A stretch of 64,000 bases of DNA, taken from positions 1-64,000 of the forward strand of contig JACEFZ010014452.1 in assembly GCA_014155875.1 (NCBI GenBank), given 5' to 3'. Of this stretch, positions 25,561 to 39,995 are shown piece after piece (within the stretch, counting starts at the first letter, position 1; each line of letters begins with the position of its first letter). The DNA comes from Cepaea nemoralis. Taxonomy: Eukaryota; Mollusca; Gastropoda; Stylommatophora; Helicidae. A program made the position numbers and the translations under genes. The notes beneath the pieces are model-generated. The model was given only the letters and a program-made list of their open reading frames with translations, did not search any database and had not been told where the DNA came from.

Positions 25561-26385
25561 CTGCACTAAGAGTTTCAGTTAGTCTACTTTAACTAAGGTC
25601 TAATAAATGAAAATTTGAATTAACAATAAAAGATAACGTTGGCAGTTTATTAAATACGTGGCATATGTTTAAGTGTCCAATGCGTATTCCTAACTTACTG
25701 ATCCAGTGTTGCCACTTCTCAGACATTTCACCCATGGAGTGTGTGTAAATTAGTCAAACTTAAGCAAACATGCAAGATTTTTTATTTTAAATGCACAATT
25801 ACATTAAGTTATAAAATCCCAGTAATATAAATCGATATGCAAATGACAATATTAAAACGATTCAACTAATGAGACCGAAAAATATAATTAAAACACAGAA
25901 CAAAACTAATTAAAACGTATGAACATACAACAACTAATTATCTTGAAAGAGCTACATCACAAGTTAAGTAACCAGCTGTTATCCAAAATAATGAATAAAT
26001 GACTATACAAGTCAATGTTTCTAATAAAATTTGGTATCCCACACGGGAAATAGAACGTCAACCAGTAAGCAGCCGATTTGGGAGGACTGATAAAACGATG
26101 GGAAAAGTGAATCAATGTCGATGGAAATTATGTTGAGAAATAAAGGTATGTATAAAAATAAACTGGTTTCAAGTTGTTATCATAGTTAGTTACTTTTCTA
26201 CAGCCATTTGTGACTTACTTATTAAATTAACATCGTAAGATATGGCTTGGCACACATAAAGTCACATTTAAATCATTGAGACACTGCCTTAATTGTTACA
26301 TTGGACATGCAGTTTTAACGACACAAGAATGGTATGAACTATTAAAGTACAACATGAAATACTGTTTTGCAGATTTGTTACTGAC
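25561..26385. other. AT-rich DNA, probable intron of the minus-strand host gene
   Basis: No coding frame, repeat end or tRNA-like box was recognised. It lies directly downstream, in minus sense, of the exon candidate at 26499-26386. Confidence 0.4.
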
Positions 26386-26499
26386 CTTTGTTAGCTGGGG
26401 CAAAAACAGCAGATCCCTATTTCTAAACAGCAAACCCTTTGTAGTGTTCGCGTAATGTGGAATGTTTAAAGGCATCTCCAACATTTCTTCATCATAAAT
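26386..26499 (-). CDS. Candidate exon of the polycystin-like gene (38 codons)
   Basis: The block follows the acceptor taattattacag and ends at the donor GTCAGT. It is open, 114 bp long and phase 0 at both ends. It encodes IYDEEMLEMPLNIPHYANTT, then KGLLFRNRDLLFLPQLTK. Joined to the 8430-8149 exon it gives LPQLTK-FAIIPYV, a smooth continuation of a GAIN-type beta-rich segment. On its own it has no diagnostic motif; support comes from splice signals, phase, strand and order. Confidence 0.5.
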
Positions 26500-26587
26500 C
26501 TGTAATAATTAAGTTAGTTATTTATTTGCATGTCCGTCACATGATGTGGCAATCAACACCATTATTACTTGGTTATTTGTGTGTTTG

Positions 26588-26770
26588 TAAGTAATTTTAT
26601 TTTCAGTGGTTTGCCAATGCTCTCTAAACGGCGAGCGTGTATACCATTGTGAAAGCTAACGCAAAGCAGAGTCTTCCCAAATGACCTGAGCTAACTTCGA
26701 AACCCACAAGAGGGATTGTGAGACTGTCGTCGCTGTCCCTAACCCAGAGACAGTGACAAAAATCAAGACT
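26588..26770 (-). mobile_element. tRNA-derived SINE, family S1, degenerate copy
   Basis: In minus sense, ctgtctctgggttagggac (A-box-like) and tcttgtgggtttcgaagtta (B-box-like) are followed by the S1 segment cgtttagagagcattggcaa and cactgaaaataaaatta. The usual cctgtaaag tail is missing. Confidence 0.5.
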
Positions 26771-27608
26771 GGAGGACATCAAGTCTGTTAAATAATTGCA
26801 ATGTTCTCTCCACACATGATGTGTTTATGATTCGTTATAAACATATTTGTTACTCAAAGTGAAAGTCGCATCATATTTAATACAAAAGTTCGTTCCTATT
26901 AACTTTTCATATACAGCTACGTGCTCAGCATAAGTTATTTTCATGTGTTACTCAACAGCCGATGTTGGTGATTCGGCGGGCGTTCCCAAACAATTACTAA
27001 TATAAACACAACAGTGCAACACAAACTGTCTTGAAAGGTAACTGGTCACGCAAACTGACAGTCATTCTTAAATACTGAAAACGGGTTTAGTATTGGCATC
27101 CCGTACTTTGACAGATAATAAATATTTATATCTTGCCTATTAAAATTGTTAATGCTATATGAAAGCAAGTGTAAACTTGTGAATAATTAATTATATGCTA
27201 CACATGTCAGCCTGAAGGGATTATATAATCACTTTAGTTTATGTTGTGTAATTTCTGCAGTATGTGCCTGACGAGATGCAGTGAAATATGCCAGTCCATA
27301 AATGGTGCAATCCATTGTTTGTGTCTTCGTTTCTCAAAGTCACTACGGGCAAACATTGTTTTGTATATAAGCTGGTAGTTTATCTCGAAAGTGAAAAAGA
27401 TCCACATAGAATGAATTCATTTCTCAGTGGTGTTATTCCCACCAAATTAACTGAGTAAACGATGTATTTAAATAATTTAGTTGCAAAGAGAAACAACCAG
27501 TAATTAACTAAATTGTGAGCCATTTAATGTTCATGAGAAAATCAGCTCGTTGGTACGACTACCGTATCTTGGTGTGAGGAATAGTTCAGTTGTAATATTT
27601 TCAAAGCA
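26771..27608. other. AT-rich DNA without recognised content
   Basis: No family motif on either strand. The nearest feature is the LINE tail beginning at 27609. Confidence 0.4.
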
Positions 27609-27905
27609 ATGTTGTTATTATATGGTAAATTGATTAGAGAAATTAGACGTAGGCAGTCAACATTATTTGGACATATTATGAGAAGAAATGGATTGGAGAA
27701 CTTAGTAACAACTGGCAAGATCGGAGGGAACAGACGAAGAAGAAGAAGACCGAGAGGAAAATACCCGGATGGCTTGGCCACATGGCATGGACGAGACAGG
27801 AACACTGAGCTGATCCACGACACTGGTGATCGAGTGAAATGGCGAGTCATGACCGCCCACGCTTTCCGGCATGACACATGATTGATTGATTCATTGATTG
27901 ATATT
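27609..27905 (+). pseudogene. LINE family F, severely 5'-truncated 3' end with TTGA-type tail
   Basis: It encodes REIRRRQSTLFGHIMRRNGL, NLVTTGKIGGNRRR, then GKYPDGLATWHGRDRNTELI, nearly identical in sense to the 19.0 kb copy. It ends in RHDT-stop followed by attgattgattcattgattg, a short-repeat tail of the kind used in target-primed reverse transcription. A purine (GAA-like) expansion near 27735 adds arginines. Confidence 0.75.
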
Positions 27906-28329
27906 GTACAGGAACATGCTTAGGAATAGAAAACGGCTTATGTCCTGAAAATCAACATCTTGATATGGACAAACATGTAGACATGCAGACAAAGAGATGT
28001 GTAGTTCCCTAGCTAGACAGAGAGAAACACAGATATGTAGATGAAACAGACAGACAGATGAACAAATACATCGACATATAGTGAAACGTACATGAATTAG
28101 AAATATTAACATTTAGGCACCGTCTGTTTCTTGCTGTTGGGATCTTCTCGAGAACATTATACACCTTTGATTGAGATCCTTTTGTCGAATACTTAACTGT
28201 CAGTGTTAAAAAGCACTTAACAGTCTCAGAGATGGCATCTTTCTCTCAGATATAATTATATGAAAACTCCTAACTGCACGTTATAATGGCAGATGGCGGG
28301 CCTTGTAAAGGGGTTCGGCAGCTATAGTT

Positions 28330-28352
28330 CTAGAATAGGGAGGGGGGGGGGG
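28330..28352. repeat. G homopolymer run
   Basis: About 18 consecutive G residues directly precede the SINE head at 28360. Its length is probably unreliable in sequencing. Confidence 0.9.
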
Positions 28353-28359
28353 GGGGGGA

Positions 28360-28768
28360 CTAAGTGATTTCGAGGTACGGTGTCAGCCTCGAGTGCTGGA
28401 GGTCCCGGGTTCAAGTCCCGTTGAAGGCCGGGAGTTTTTTTTTCACGTGGACTTCTAGTAACAAAATTTCCCCTGGTCTCTGGGTGGTGAGATCGAACGC
28501 CCGTGTGTATTGCTGCGCACGTAAAACATCCCTTGGCAGTTGGAAATCGAAGAAAGAGTAGCCTAATGGCGCTGCCCAGGCAAAATTTCGAGTTAAAAAT
28601 CTACCCAAAGTATTTCAGGATCCTCGCCGGTGCTACGGAGTTCATGCACTGAGCTGAGAATCTCCGGACACAAGCTTGAGTTAGAAGTAGAATGGGGCAC
28701 TAATGGGTTAAATCCGTGTGCGGTGATGTTGATCCGTCGACTAAACAAACAAACAGTTCAAGGAGTGG
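28360..28768 (+). mobile_element. tRNA-derived SINE (family S3) with (AAAC)n tail
   Basis: The head carries a B box (gggttcaagtcccg at about 28409-28422) with an A-box-like sequence upstream. The body includes ggtctctgggtggtgagat and tgctgcgcacgtaaaacatc. It ends near gatccgtcgactaaacaaac. The layout of tRNA head, body and short-repeat tail fits a SINE mobilised by a LINE. Confidence 0.65.
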
Positions 28769-29215
28769 GATTTGCTTTGGAGTACGTGGATAACAATGCA
28801 CATGAACATAACTAGACGTTTTTGTTTCGAGAGTTGTACATTACAGGCAAAAGGTGATGATACACATCTCATCCTATTTGTTGATTAGAAAGGTAAGATT
28901 AAAACATCACACTCTGATTCCGAAAATATGTGTTCAATTAGCCAATAAACTGAATTCTGTAATGAAACTTAACATTGTGCAATAGGTCGGGTAAACACGC
29001 CTATTGGTTTGATATCCTTTAAAATATGTGTAGAAAAATGAGAGCGACAAAACTGCGTTCCAAAAGCTTTAACAGTGTATAGTGATTGTCAGCATGAAAA
29101 CAAATACTAGTAAGACAATAGTGATGTGGCCTGGAGAGAAACACTAGTAAAACATAAATGGTGTTTGCATAAGTGATAAATGATAGTAAAATAAAAGGAT
29201 TATTTGCCATGGGTA

Positions 29216-29228
<13 letters not shown>

Positions 29229-29309
<81 letters not shown>
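29229..29309. repeat. (TA)n microsatellite preceded by (GT)n
   Basis: About 40 TA units follow a GT run at 29217-29230. No element is recognised at its edges. Confidence 0.95.
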
Positions 29310-29310
<1 letters not shown>

Positions 29311-30189
29311 TAAGAGTAACGTTATGACTGGAATGGCGATAAATACTAGTAAAACAGATGTTATGCTTAGTATGGTGATAATTATCAGTTAAAATTGAAA
29401 TAAACAACACATAATCTAGTATTGTTAGACGTAGAGATAAATTCAAGAACAATCAAAGTTATGATATACCTGTTCAATTCCAAAGAGCTAATTATTATTC
29501 AGAGAAGAAAAGAACACAGAACACGTGCAGCGGTTCCACTATCTGAGATAAATTGTCGCAGAAAAGATGAGCTCTATCAAGCACCGACATCACAACACTC
29601 GGGACCTGCCGTATATACTTTGTTCCAATATTACACAATAAGTGATCACCCATTCGGCTTGCAGAAGATCTTTTATTTTAATTTATTTTATTTATTTATT
29701 TTTTTTTTTTTCGTTTTTTCTTTTCAGGTGGGAAATCAGAATCGTCCGTTGCAGAAGGCAGACAAGAATTCTGCCCGAAACTGCCAGCAATTCCGATATG
29801 AATTAACTTCAACATTTTGTAGAGGAACACAATAATCACGCCCACGCGTAAACAAGCCTGACACTAACGAAATCACACATCACAGAATGCTCATCCACGT
29901 ATTTATATCGTACATATATCACTATATAGTTTTTAGACATTATGACCAAATAAAACACAAAGCATTCGAGAGCGTTTGAAGTGTTGCGCTATCCAATAAT
30001 ACAAAGTGTTAGCGAAACAGAGAACAGACCAAATGGCAAATTTTTAAATGGCAAAAGGTCACATACAACACTTGGACAAATGTATAATATTGCAGGCTTC
30101 GTTTGTAATGAGACGTGTGACACATGCCTGGGTCATTGACATTGAGGTGAGTGACCCCAGTAGCGAGACTACGAGAGAAACAACCAGCC
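29310..30189. other. Unassigned DNA with a strong plus-strand pyrimidine tract
   Basis: A T-rich tract ends in cttttcag at about 29727, a good acceptor-like site. It is followed by about 36 open codons ending in a stop at 29833. I could not find a partner exon or a family for them, so I leave it unannotated. Confidence 0.35.
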
Positions 30190-30837
30190 ATGAAAAATAA
30201 TGGGGCGGGTGTGAGTGGAGACCCCCAGGGTGGATGGGGTGAGGGACAGTTTAGTTTTGTGTGAAGTCAATGGACTTCAAGACAGTTGATGTTTTGGCGC
30301 CGAACGGATCGGTTGTCGAGGACTTGGGAGTTTAGGCTGACTGTGGGTCATTTCTTGTGTTGTGTTGTTCTCCCAGTTGTGAATGCAGGCCTAAAACCCA
30401 GTGGGGGTTGGATAGTTAATGGAGGCCTGAACCCAGAGTGGGTGATATAGTTAGTGGAGACTAGACCCAGTGTGTGGGTGTATTGTGTGAGGTCCAGCGG
30501 TGGATAGGAGCTGGATTACCTGTCTTGTGAATTTGAGATTAAGCAGGCCGTGACAAGACAGTGATGTGTGCGTGTTAATGTTGTGAGGAGAATATGGATA
30601 TTCTATGGATTATATAGTTTTTCTGGATATATAAATATGTTCTGTGGGTCTGTGTTATTTCTGTATTAAAGGATTATGTGCGCCAAAATCGATCTTGTTT
30701 ACTGACTGGTGAATGTGCACTGCGGGGGTGAGTCATAGTGTAAGACAGTGAGATAGCTCAATTGACACACCAGGAGTATCGTTACCTAGACAACGACCAT
30801 ATCACGAACTTATCATAAAGAACTTCGTGATATTATC
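30190..30837 (+). repeat. Putative 5' LTR of a gypsy-type element
   Basis: The stretch lies just upstream of a primer-binding-like site and contains a TATA-like gatatataaatatg near 30626 and an ATTAAA near 30665. Internal near-repeats of gcctgaacccag / gcctaaaacccag occur at 30390-30440. The left edge is not resolved and no second copy is visible in the window. Confidence 0.4.
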
Positions 30838-30855
30838 TGGGAGGCTTCGTCCGAT
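30838..30855 (+). promoter_or_regulatory. Putative primer-binding site
   Basis: tgggaggcttcgtccgat resembles the form of site that pairs with a tRNA 3' end (TGG start, then GGCT-CGTCCG core) and lies between the LTR-like region and a gag frame. A related sequence starting at 61998 precedes another gag. Confidence 0.45.
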
Positions 30856-33203
<2,348 letters not shown>

Positions 33204-33890
33204 ATGTCAACGTTAATGGAATATATTGAAGCAGGTGAACGGTTAGGTCTGAAGGGTAAAGCGTTACAGGAGTGTGCCGAAGCAAAAGAACAAAAACAGG
33301 TTGAAAGAGACCAAAGACAAGCTGAAAGAGAACAGAGACAGGAAGAAAAGGTAGCTGAGGGCAAGCGCCTACAAGAAGTAAAGTTAGCTGAAATGGAAAA
33401 CAGGCGTCTACAGGAAGAAAAGTTAGCTGAGAGAGAACACAAACAGGCTGAAATGGAAGCCAAGCGTCTACAGGAAGAGAGAGAGAGAGACACACATATG
33501 AAAATGGAAATTGAGAAAGAGAAGATTAAGATGGAAGCGGAAATTGCTATAAAAAAGTTAGAATTTGCATCTAAGGGTCAAAGTGAAGAAAGCAGAAGAC
33601 CTTCGCAGTCGTCACAGAGATTAAAACTGCCATATTTTACAGACCGGGACCATCTTGAATCCTATCTTGGAAGATTCGAATCATCAGCGAAAGTGTTAGG
33701 TAATCCAGAGGGAGAGTATGCGATGCGACTTGGCGAGTTTCTTACGGGTAAGAAAGTGTATGGCTACTTCTGAAAATGCTGGAGAAAAGTTAAAAGAGAA
33801 CAGAGAAAGACTACGCCTAAGACTTCTCATAGACATACAGGAACACTAGTATTCAGATTTATACACAGCTGATGACAGTTACAGAGAATA
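33204..33890 (+). pseudogene. Gypsy-type Gag, coiled coil plus start of capsid, broken
   Basis: The ATG at 33204 is the first good start. Residues 1-30 (MSTLMEYIEAGERLGLKGKA) lead into a long E/K/Q/R-rich coiled coil (about 30-130). It is partly built from repeated RLQEEKLAE-like units that also repeat at DNA level. From about residue 145, LKLPYFTDRDHLESYLGRFE begins a SCAN-like capsid fold seen in gypsy Gag. The frame stops at 33771 after KKVYGYF. Homology seems to go on in another frame (ENAGEKLKENRERLRLRLLI, then YSDLYTADDSYRE) to about 33890. No zinc knuckle or pol follows, so this is a remnant. Confidence 0.7.
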
Positions 33891-35660
33891 GGGGGCAGGG
33901 AAGTTAAATTATAGATCAGCTTGAGTAGCCCAGTGACGTTATTAATCACTTTAGTCATTGGACTTGACAATATCAATTTGAGTTGAAAGTGAAATGATGG
34001 TATCGGTCAACTTCAGCATCTGTCTTCGGATTGTCTAACCTGGTGATGTTGATGATGATGGCAAACATTAATATCAATATTAATTTTATGAGATAATAAT
34101 ACATGTATGTATATAGAAGAAGCCACAAAAACGTAGATGTACATTCTAACATAGTTGTATATTATTTCATTGGCATATTGTAAAGAAAGGCACATGGTGG
34201 TTGAATTTCCGCCAAGACACTGTTATAGACATGACTTCTGACAAGAACAGATACTAATGCTGGTAAATGATTGATTGTGGGATCTGTTTTACAAGATACG
34301 CGTACACAGATAATGACACATAACTGTCATTGATAATTTTTACAAGAGACACAAATCACTTACACCATCAAAGTAATTTATTGTATTTGTGTACTTGACC
34401 TTGACCATTATCTTCAGGTTATCTGGGCTTGCAATATGCAGGACTGTCGTATGGCTTGTAGACACTCTGACTGTCATTAGTATACAGCTGGACCTTCGGA
34501 TAACTTCGAATCGTCCATGTAGTTTGACAACCTTGATTAAAATCGGGTAGTAATTTTCTTCTCCGGAAGCTAGCATGTTTTTGAAGATATAACAAAAAAT
34601 GCATTGTGCATAGAATATACGGACATGATACGTTCTTTTTACATTGTTCATTTACTTTCTGAATATTATTTATGTTTGTGTTCTCTAACCGGCGTCAGAT
34701 CATTAAGAGATAGTCAAATGCAGAAAAGTTAAAAGAGAACAGAGAAAGACTACGCCTAAGACTTCTCATAGACATACAGGAACACTAGTGTTCAGATTTA
34801 TACACAGCTGATGACAGTTACAGAGAATAGGGGGCAGGGAAGTTAAATTATAGATCAGCTTGAGTAGCCCAGTGACGTTATTAATCACTTTAGTCATTGG
34901 ACTTGACAATATCAATTTGAGTTGAAAGTGAAGTGATGGTATCGGTCAACTTCAGCATCTGTCTTCGGATTGTCTAACCTGGTGATGTTGATGATGATAG
35001 CAAACATTAATATCAATATTAATTTTATGAGATAATAATACATGTATGTATATAGAAGAAGCCACAAAAACGTAGATGTACATTCTAACATAGTTGTATA
35101 TTATTTCATTGGCATATTGTAAAGAAAGGCACATGGTGGTTGAATTTCCGCCAAGACACTGTTATAGACATGACTTCTGACAAGAACAGATACTAATGCT
35201 GGTAAATGATTGATTGTGGGATCTGTTTTACAAGATACGCGTACACAGATAATGACACATAACTGTCATTGATAATTTTTACAAGAGACACAAATCACTT
35301 ACACCATCAAAGTAATTTATCGTATTTGTGTACTTGACCTTGACCATTATCTTCAGGTTATCTGGGCTTGCAATATGCAGGACTGTCGTATGGCTTGTAG
35401 ACACTCTGACTGTCATTAGTATACAGCTGGACCTTCGGATAACTTCGAATCGTCCATGTAGTTTGACAACCTTGATTAAAATCGGGTAGTAATTTTCTTC
35501 TCCGGAAGCTAGCATGTTTTTGAAGATATAACAAAACATGCATTGTGCATAGAATATACGGACATGATACGTTCTTTTTACATTGTTCATTTACTTTCTG
35601 AATATTATTTATGTTTGTGTTCTCTAACCGGCGTCAGATCATTAAGAGATAGTCAAATGC
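33783..35660. repeat. 939-bp tandem duplication, two near-identical copies
   Basis: Copy 1 is 33783-34721 and copy 2 is 34722-35660. The copies share every landmark at an offset of exactly 939 bp. I count only about five differences, for example gtattcag/gtgttcag (33851/34790) and ttgtattt/tcgtattt (34382/35321). Each copy begins with the tail end of the decayed gag. The duplication is therefore younger than the gag insertion and its decay, unless it is an assembly error. Confidence 0.92.
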
Positions 35661-35714
35661 AGACCGCTTTGCGTTGATTTCGATGGTAAGAGACGTTCAG
35701 AAAACAATGACAAA

Positions 35715-35968
35715 CTTTCTTTCGCATATCCCTTACAGGACATTGCAATCAACATCAACATTATTCAGCTGCTCTTGATGTCTTTGCAAGTTTTAACATT
35801 CAGTTGTCATTGCTTTCTGAACGACCGACTCTGTTTTTCTTAAGGGTAAGTAACCAACGCGACGCGATCCGCTGCCGAATTTCGCGCAGCTGTGTTTCTT
35901 ACGAGAGTATACGTGATTACGAACAGCATCGTTAATCCCTTAGCCAGGGAGACCGGAAATGGCAAACT
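35715..35968 (-). mobile_element. tRNA-derived SINE, family S1, copy
   Basis: In minus sense: ttccggtctccctggctaag (A box region), cggcagcggatcgcgtcgcg, cggtcgttcagaaagcaatg, and the tail aatgtcctgtaagggatatg. It lies just after the second 939-bp copy. Confidence 0.75.
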
Positions 35969-37435
35969 ACTCAACTAAAATTGCCTAGTGAATAATAAAC
36001 TCTTTGTATTTAACTTATTATCTGCAGATGGCACTATCTCGTCAAAGGCGAGGTCTCAAACACGCCTGATTAGCAAGTAAAGAGAAAACCACCTTATTAA
36101 CTCCCCAATAATAATCGTTGTTGTCGCGTGTGGTTTACAAACAGTATCTGTTCTGTGTAAGTAGACACCATTGTCTTCAGTGATGCTAGACATGTTGGCG
36201 TATTCTATTTACATTAGGGTACTCTAATGATACTTATTATAGACACTATCATTAATTGTTAAAACATAAATATTTTAATTTATCACTTCTGTCAATTACG
36301 TACTCCTTTAGTGATTTGCTGGGCCGTCTTGGTGTCTCTCTTACGTTGTTCTACAGTTGACACTGGCAGAGTCATTTGGTCAGTATGAGAACTGTCTCAT
36401 CACTTGGGCGGTGATTATTCTATTTCGTATGGTATTCTGGTTTCCCCAGGCATCATCACTTAGTTGGTCTATTCACACAAGTCAGCCATCTGCAAACTCT
36501 TTTGTATACCTATGAGCAAGTCATACTTGCACAAAGGAGTCCAATACAGTAAAACATAATCTGCGAATGTCGTATTTTTTCTTGACCCATTCGACAGTAT
36601 TCGAACCAGTGACACTGTATAGATTGAACAATACCACCGAAAACGGAGAACGTTGCATCAAGTCAGGTCATATTTGCAATTGTTCCAAAACTTCGTCCTA
36701 CAACAGAACCCAGCCGTTATCCTTATCCACAAAGTTACGGTTCAATTTACAAGCCAATAGTTTCTATCAACTACCACAGAGCATTGTTTCAAATACGGGA
36801 AGTCTCCACAATTGTTTGTATATTCGTGAATGTATTGTAAGAGCATACGCTTCTTGAAACCTCATTTAGCAATTCTGGGATGTTCTTTGTGTGGATCGAG
36901 AGGAGGATGTTGAGGTGGCGATGGAAACTCTAGAAGCAGCTATAATGTGGCGATTGTATGTTATTTTATCAAATTGGTTAGTCTGTCTTTATGAAACACA
37001 ATTCACCAGAAGAGAGGAGGGCGTGTGTATTTAGAATTTGAAACGCATGTAGATAAGCAGCATTGGGTTCTGCAACTTCGTAAATCGTCATAGGCATATT
37101 AAGCTTTATTAAACACCCACAACATTAAATAAAATATAAAATATGCCACATAACACACGTGAATAATTACCCGTCGAATAGGTGAAACTTGCTTTAAAAT
37201 ACATGGCCTCAATAAGAATTTGAACAGGTTGGCCGTTTAACACAAATGTGTATTGAAAACAAGGGCATATTCATCATGTTGTTTGTCAACCCGTTCCACC
37301 TTGAAGCTAATTATGAAACCGTATTATCACCTTGTTTAATAGTGGGGTGTATGTTTAGAACATTTATTGGCTTACCTCCTCATCATTGCACCAGTATCGT
37401 GATCTCTAGTACTCACTCGTGGTGTTTATGCATGG
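35969..37435. other. Unassigned DNA
   Basis: No element end or gene was recognised. A plus frame of 96 codons (36567-36857) has no motif I know. Confidence 0.35.
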
Positions 37436-37827
37436 CTTAGGGAGTGAACAAACTGTGAGATATGTTTGTGAAATCTGCTTTATGCTTAGGGAGTGAACAA
37501 ACTGTGAGATATGTTTGTGAAATCTGCTTTATGCTTAGGGAGTGAACAAACTGTGAGATATGTTTGTGAAATCTGCTTTATGCTTAGGGAGTGAACAAAC
37601 TGTGAGATATGTTTGTGAAATCTGCTTTATGCTTAGGGAGTGAACAAACTGTGAGATATGTTTGTGAAATCTGCTTTATGCTTAGGGAGTGAACAAACTG
37701 TGAGATATGTTTGTGAAATCTGCTTTATGCTTAGGGAGTGAACAAACTGTGAGATATGTTTGTGAAATCTGCTTTATGCTTAGGGAGTGAACAAACTGTG
37801 AGATATGTTTGTGAAATCTGCTTTATG
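37436..37827. repeat. Minisatellite, 8 identical copies of 49 bp
   Basis: The unit starts cttagggagtgaacaaactg and ends ctgctttatg. All eight copies appear identical and the array is exactly 392 bp. Because 49 is not a multiple of three, all frames rotate through the array, so it is not protein-coding repeat DNA. Confidence 0.97.
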
Positions 37828-38215
37828 AGCCACGGTAGCATAGCAGCTAAACGCTCGTACCGGTGGTTTTTGTCCCGCTTCATATCAGGGCGGTTTCCAC
37901 ATTTTAAAAGAAAATTGACCTGGGTTCCCTGGTCTGCCCAGCCTAACATGAATTTTTTTTCCCCTCGTTTCCATCCTGTTTCAGGATATTGCGGTCAACA
38001 TCAGCATCTTTCAGCTGTATGTTGATTCCTAGGCTAGATTACGCTCATCAGCACGCCACGACTTTCTGAGCGACCGGCTCCATACTCTCATGCGTCACTG
38101 GCGCGACTCGAACCGCTTCCAATTCTCGTGCGCTAACGTCAACCACAAGAGTAATCGGGGTTACAGAGAAAGCTGCTAGGGACTGCTAGGGCCAGGGAGA
38201 CCGGCACAATAACAT
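37828..38215 (-). mobile_element. SINE-rich block including family S1 copy
   Basis: From 37980 to 38215 the minus strand reads as S1: B box in ggaagcggttcgagtcgcgc, the conserved gagccggtcgctcagaaagt and the tail atatcctgaaac. On the plus side, 37828-37880 has an A-box-like tagcatagcagctaaacgct, suggesting another tRNA-like head facing it. Confidence 0.6.
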
Positions 38216-39306
38216 GAATACCTGGAAATATTTTTTTAAGTAAAGGCGGCGGGCATGATACCGACCACCTTACCCCATATGTTCCGTGTGGTCTATCCGA
38301 GTATTGCTCCAGCTCCATCTGCCTAATACGTCTTAAGCTTGTAAAAGAGACCTTAACATGTATGGTCTAGTTTGTTGTTATATCTTTCAGATAAGTATGT
38401 TCTGTTCTATCTTCCAGAACATTCTTACCTGTTTATGTAACATGAAACTTTATAATTAATAACAATAAGAATAATTTCAAATAGAAGATGAAAAGAATAT
38501 GCACATGCTCATATAAAAATTATTTTAGAGATGTTCGAGAAAAATAACACATACTGAACAGCATACAAAGATAAAAGTAACATTGAGACATATGGATTTA
38601 TTATATTAAAAACCCTGAGAGGAAAGATATTTGGCAAGAGTGAAAAATGACAACGTAGGAAACGCTATGGCATAAAAACATGCAATGACTTCAGGACACG
38701 GGTTTGTTAAGCTTAACGATGAGGATTCCCATAAAATAACTTGGAAATGAAAAGAAATGCTGCTAAGCCCATTCCCACGGCAGGTGATCATGGAAAGGAG
38801 CAGGACGAGCAAGCCGTTGCACAAGTTACATTTCTTCATTAGGAAACCAACACACAAATAATACATATAGCCTGTGTGATATTGGCCAATATTAATGGAA
38901 TCTCGCCAGTACAATGTAGTTCGTGCACAGTACTGATATTTTCATTCATAGCTCTTCGAAATGTTGCTGGACATAGTGTACAATTAAAGACGAAAAGCTG
39001 ACGGCAAGAAGATCAACTTCATTGTACCAAATTTTACCCAATATTCTCGGGCTCGCTTAGCATACTGGCAAGTAGCCTGCTGAGGTCGTCAACAAGAGGT
39101 TGATTTTGTTGGCTGCAGCTATGACCTACAGGCTTCTCGGGACCAAACACCGAATCCTTGTATAAAGAGCTGCTAAGAATAAAATTCAGTGGAGGTACAT
39201 GATTGGACGATTATTCTGACTGATTAGCCTAAAGAAGCAAAAATTTAATAATAATTATATTGTTCATAATTATTAGCAATGTTGTGTTGCAAAAACGAAT
39301 AATTAC
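38216..39306. other. Unassigned AT-rich DNA
   Basis: No repeat family recognised. A minus frame (38914-38606) ends in a stop just before AATAAA, but shows no homology I can name. Confidence 0.35.
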
Positions 39307-39498
39307 TAACATAAATGTACCGTTATAGTTGAAGAAAATATCTGCAGGCTTGCTAAAACGAAAAGTTTTTTTTCCTTCAGCTTCTTGTTTTAGTGAGTGC
39401 TTTGATTGCTGCCTGATGAGATTTGCTTTTACAACGGGCATATTTCCATGAATGTTACCAGCAGTCCACCCATAGGGGTTCTTCCTGAAGATTACAAA
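39307..39498 (-). CDS. Candidate exon: start of GAIN-like region, polycystin-1-like protein
   Basis: A textbook acceptor (gttgactgttttactgtgcag) precedes FVIFRKNPYGWTAGN, then IHGNMPVVKANLIRQQ, a charged stretch and FRFSKPADIFFNYN. An aromatic-x-x-N-P-[FY] segment followed by 'V-V' and, about 35 residues on, a '[LF]-S-x-P-x-x-I' strand is the order seen before the GPS in polycystin-1 and PKDREJ proteins. Two donors are possible: GTACAT ending the exon at 39321 (phase 1), or GTAATT ending it at 39307 (64 codons, phase 0). I chose the second because the downstream exons are all phase 0; the first has the better -1 base. Next exon in order: 26499. Confidence 0.55.
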
Positions 39499-39995
39499 CT
39501 GCACAGTAAAACAGTCAACAACTCGAACATTATGCAAGAACATTACATATTCTTTAAAATGGCACTGTTTTTTCACATTTCAATTTAAATTATGATCATC
39601 ATCATCCAGTGCCTTGCAGGCTGCCGTTTGCGATTATGCCTTTCCACAAATGTTGATCTTCGACGGCATGGATCAATTCGTGTGCTCATTCCCATCCGTG
39701 CCATGCCACAAAACTGCCAAGAATCTTTGCACGGTGCCCATCTTTATCTGTGTGTATATGTATATGTATGTGTATGTGTATGTGGGTGGGCTCGGGATGT
39801 GTGGGTGGGTGGGGGATGTGTGTGGAAGAGGGATGGATCGGTTGGTTTGGTATGTATATGTCCATGGGTGTGTGTGTATGGGTGGGGTGATGTGCCTCAT
39901 AACATTGTAGTTTGTACTGGTTATGTTTACAACATTCATTTGATAATGTGTTTTTTTCTTCCTATGTGATTGAATAATGCGCTATTAATGAACGA

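Noticed and set aside
28400..28425. Functional tRNA gene
   Set aside because: A B box is present, but the stems do not form a cloverleaf and the sequence continues into a SINE body with an AAAC tail.
29700..29835. Plus-strand exon after a strong pyrimidine tract
   Set aside because: The acceptor is good, but the open part ends in a stop after about 36 codons and no partner exon or family was found.
37436..37827. CRISPR-like array
   Set aside because: The 49-bp units are directly adjacent with no spacers, and the DNA is eukaryotic.
38606..38914. Terminal exon on the minus strand before AATAAA
   Set aside because: The frame is hydrophobic and open, but it has no clear acceptor or homology and does not fit the phase pattern of the other host exons.
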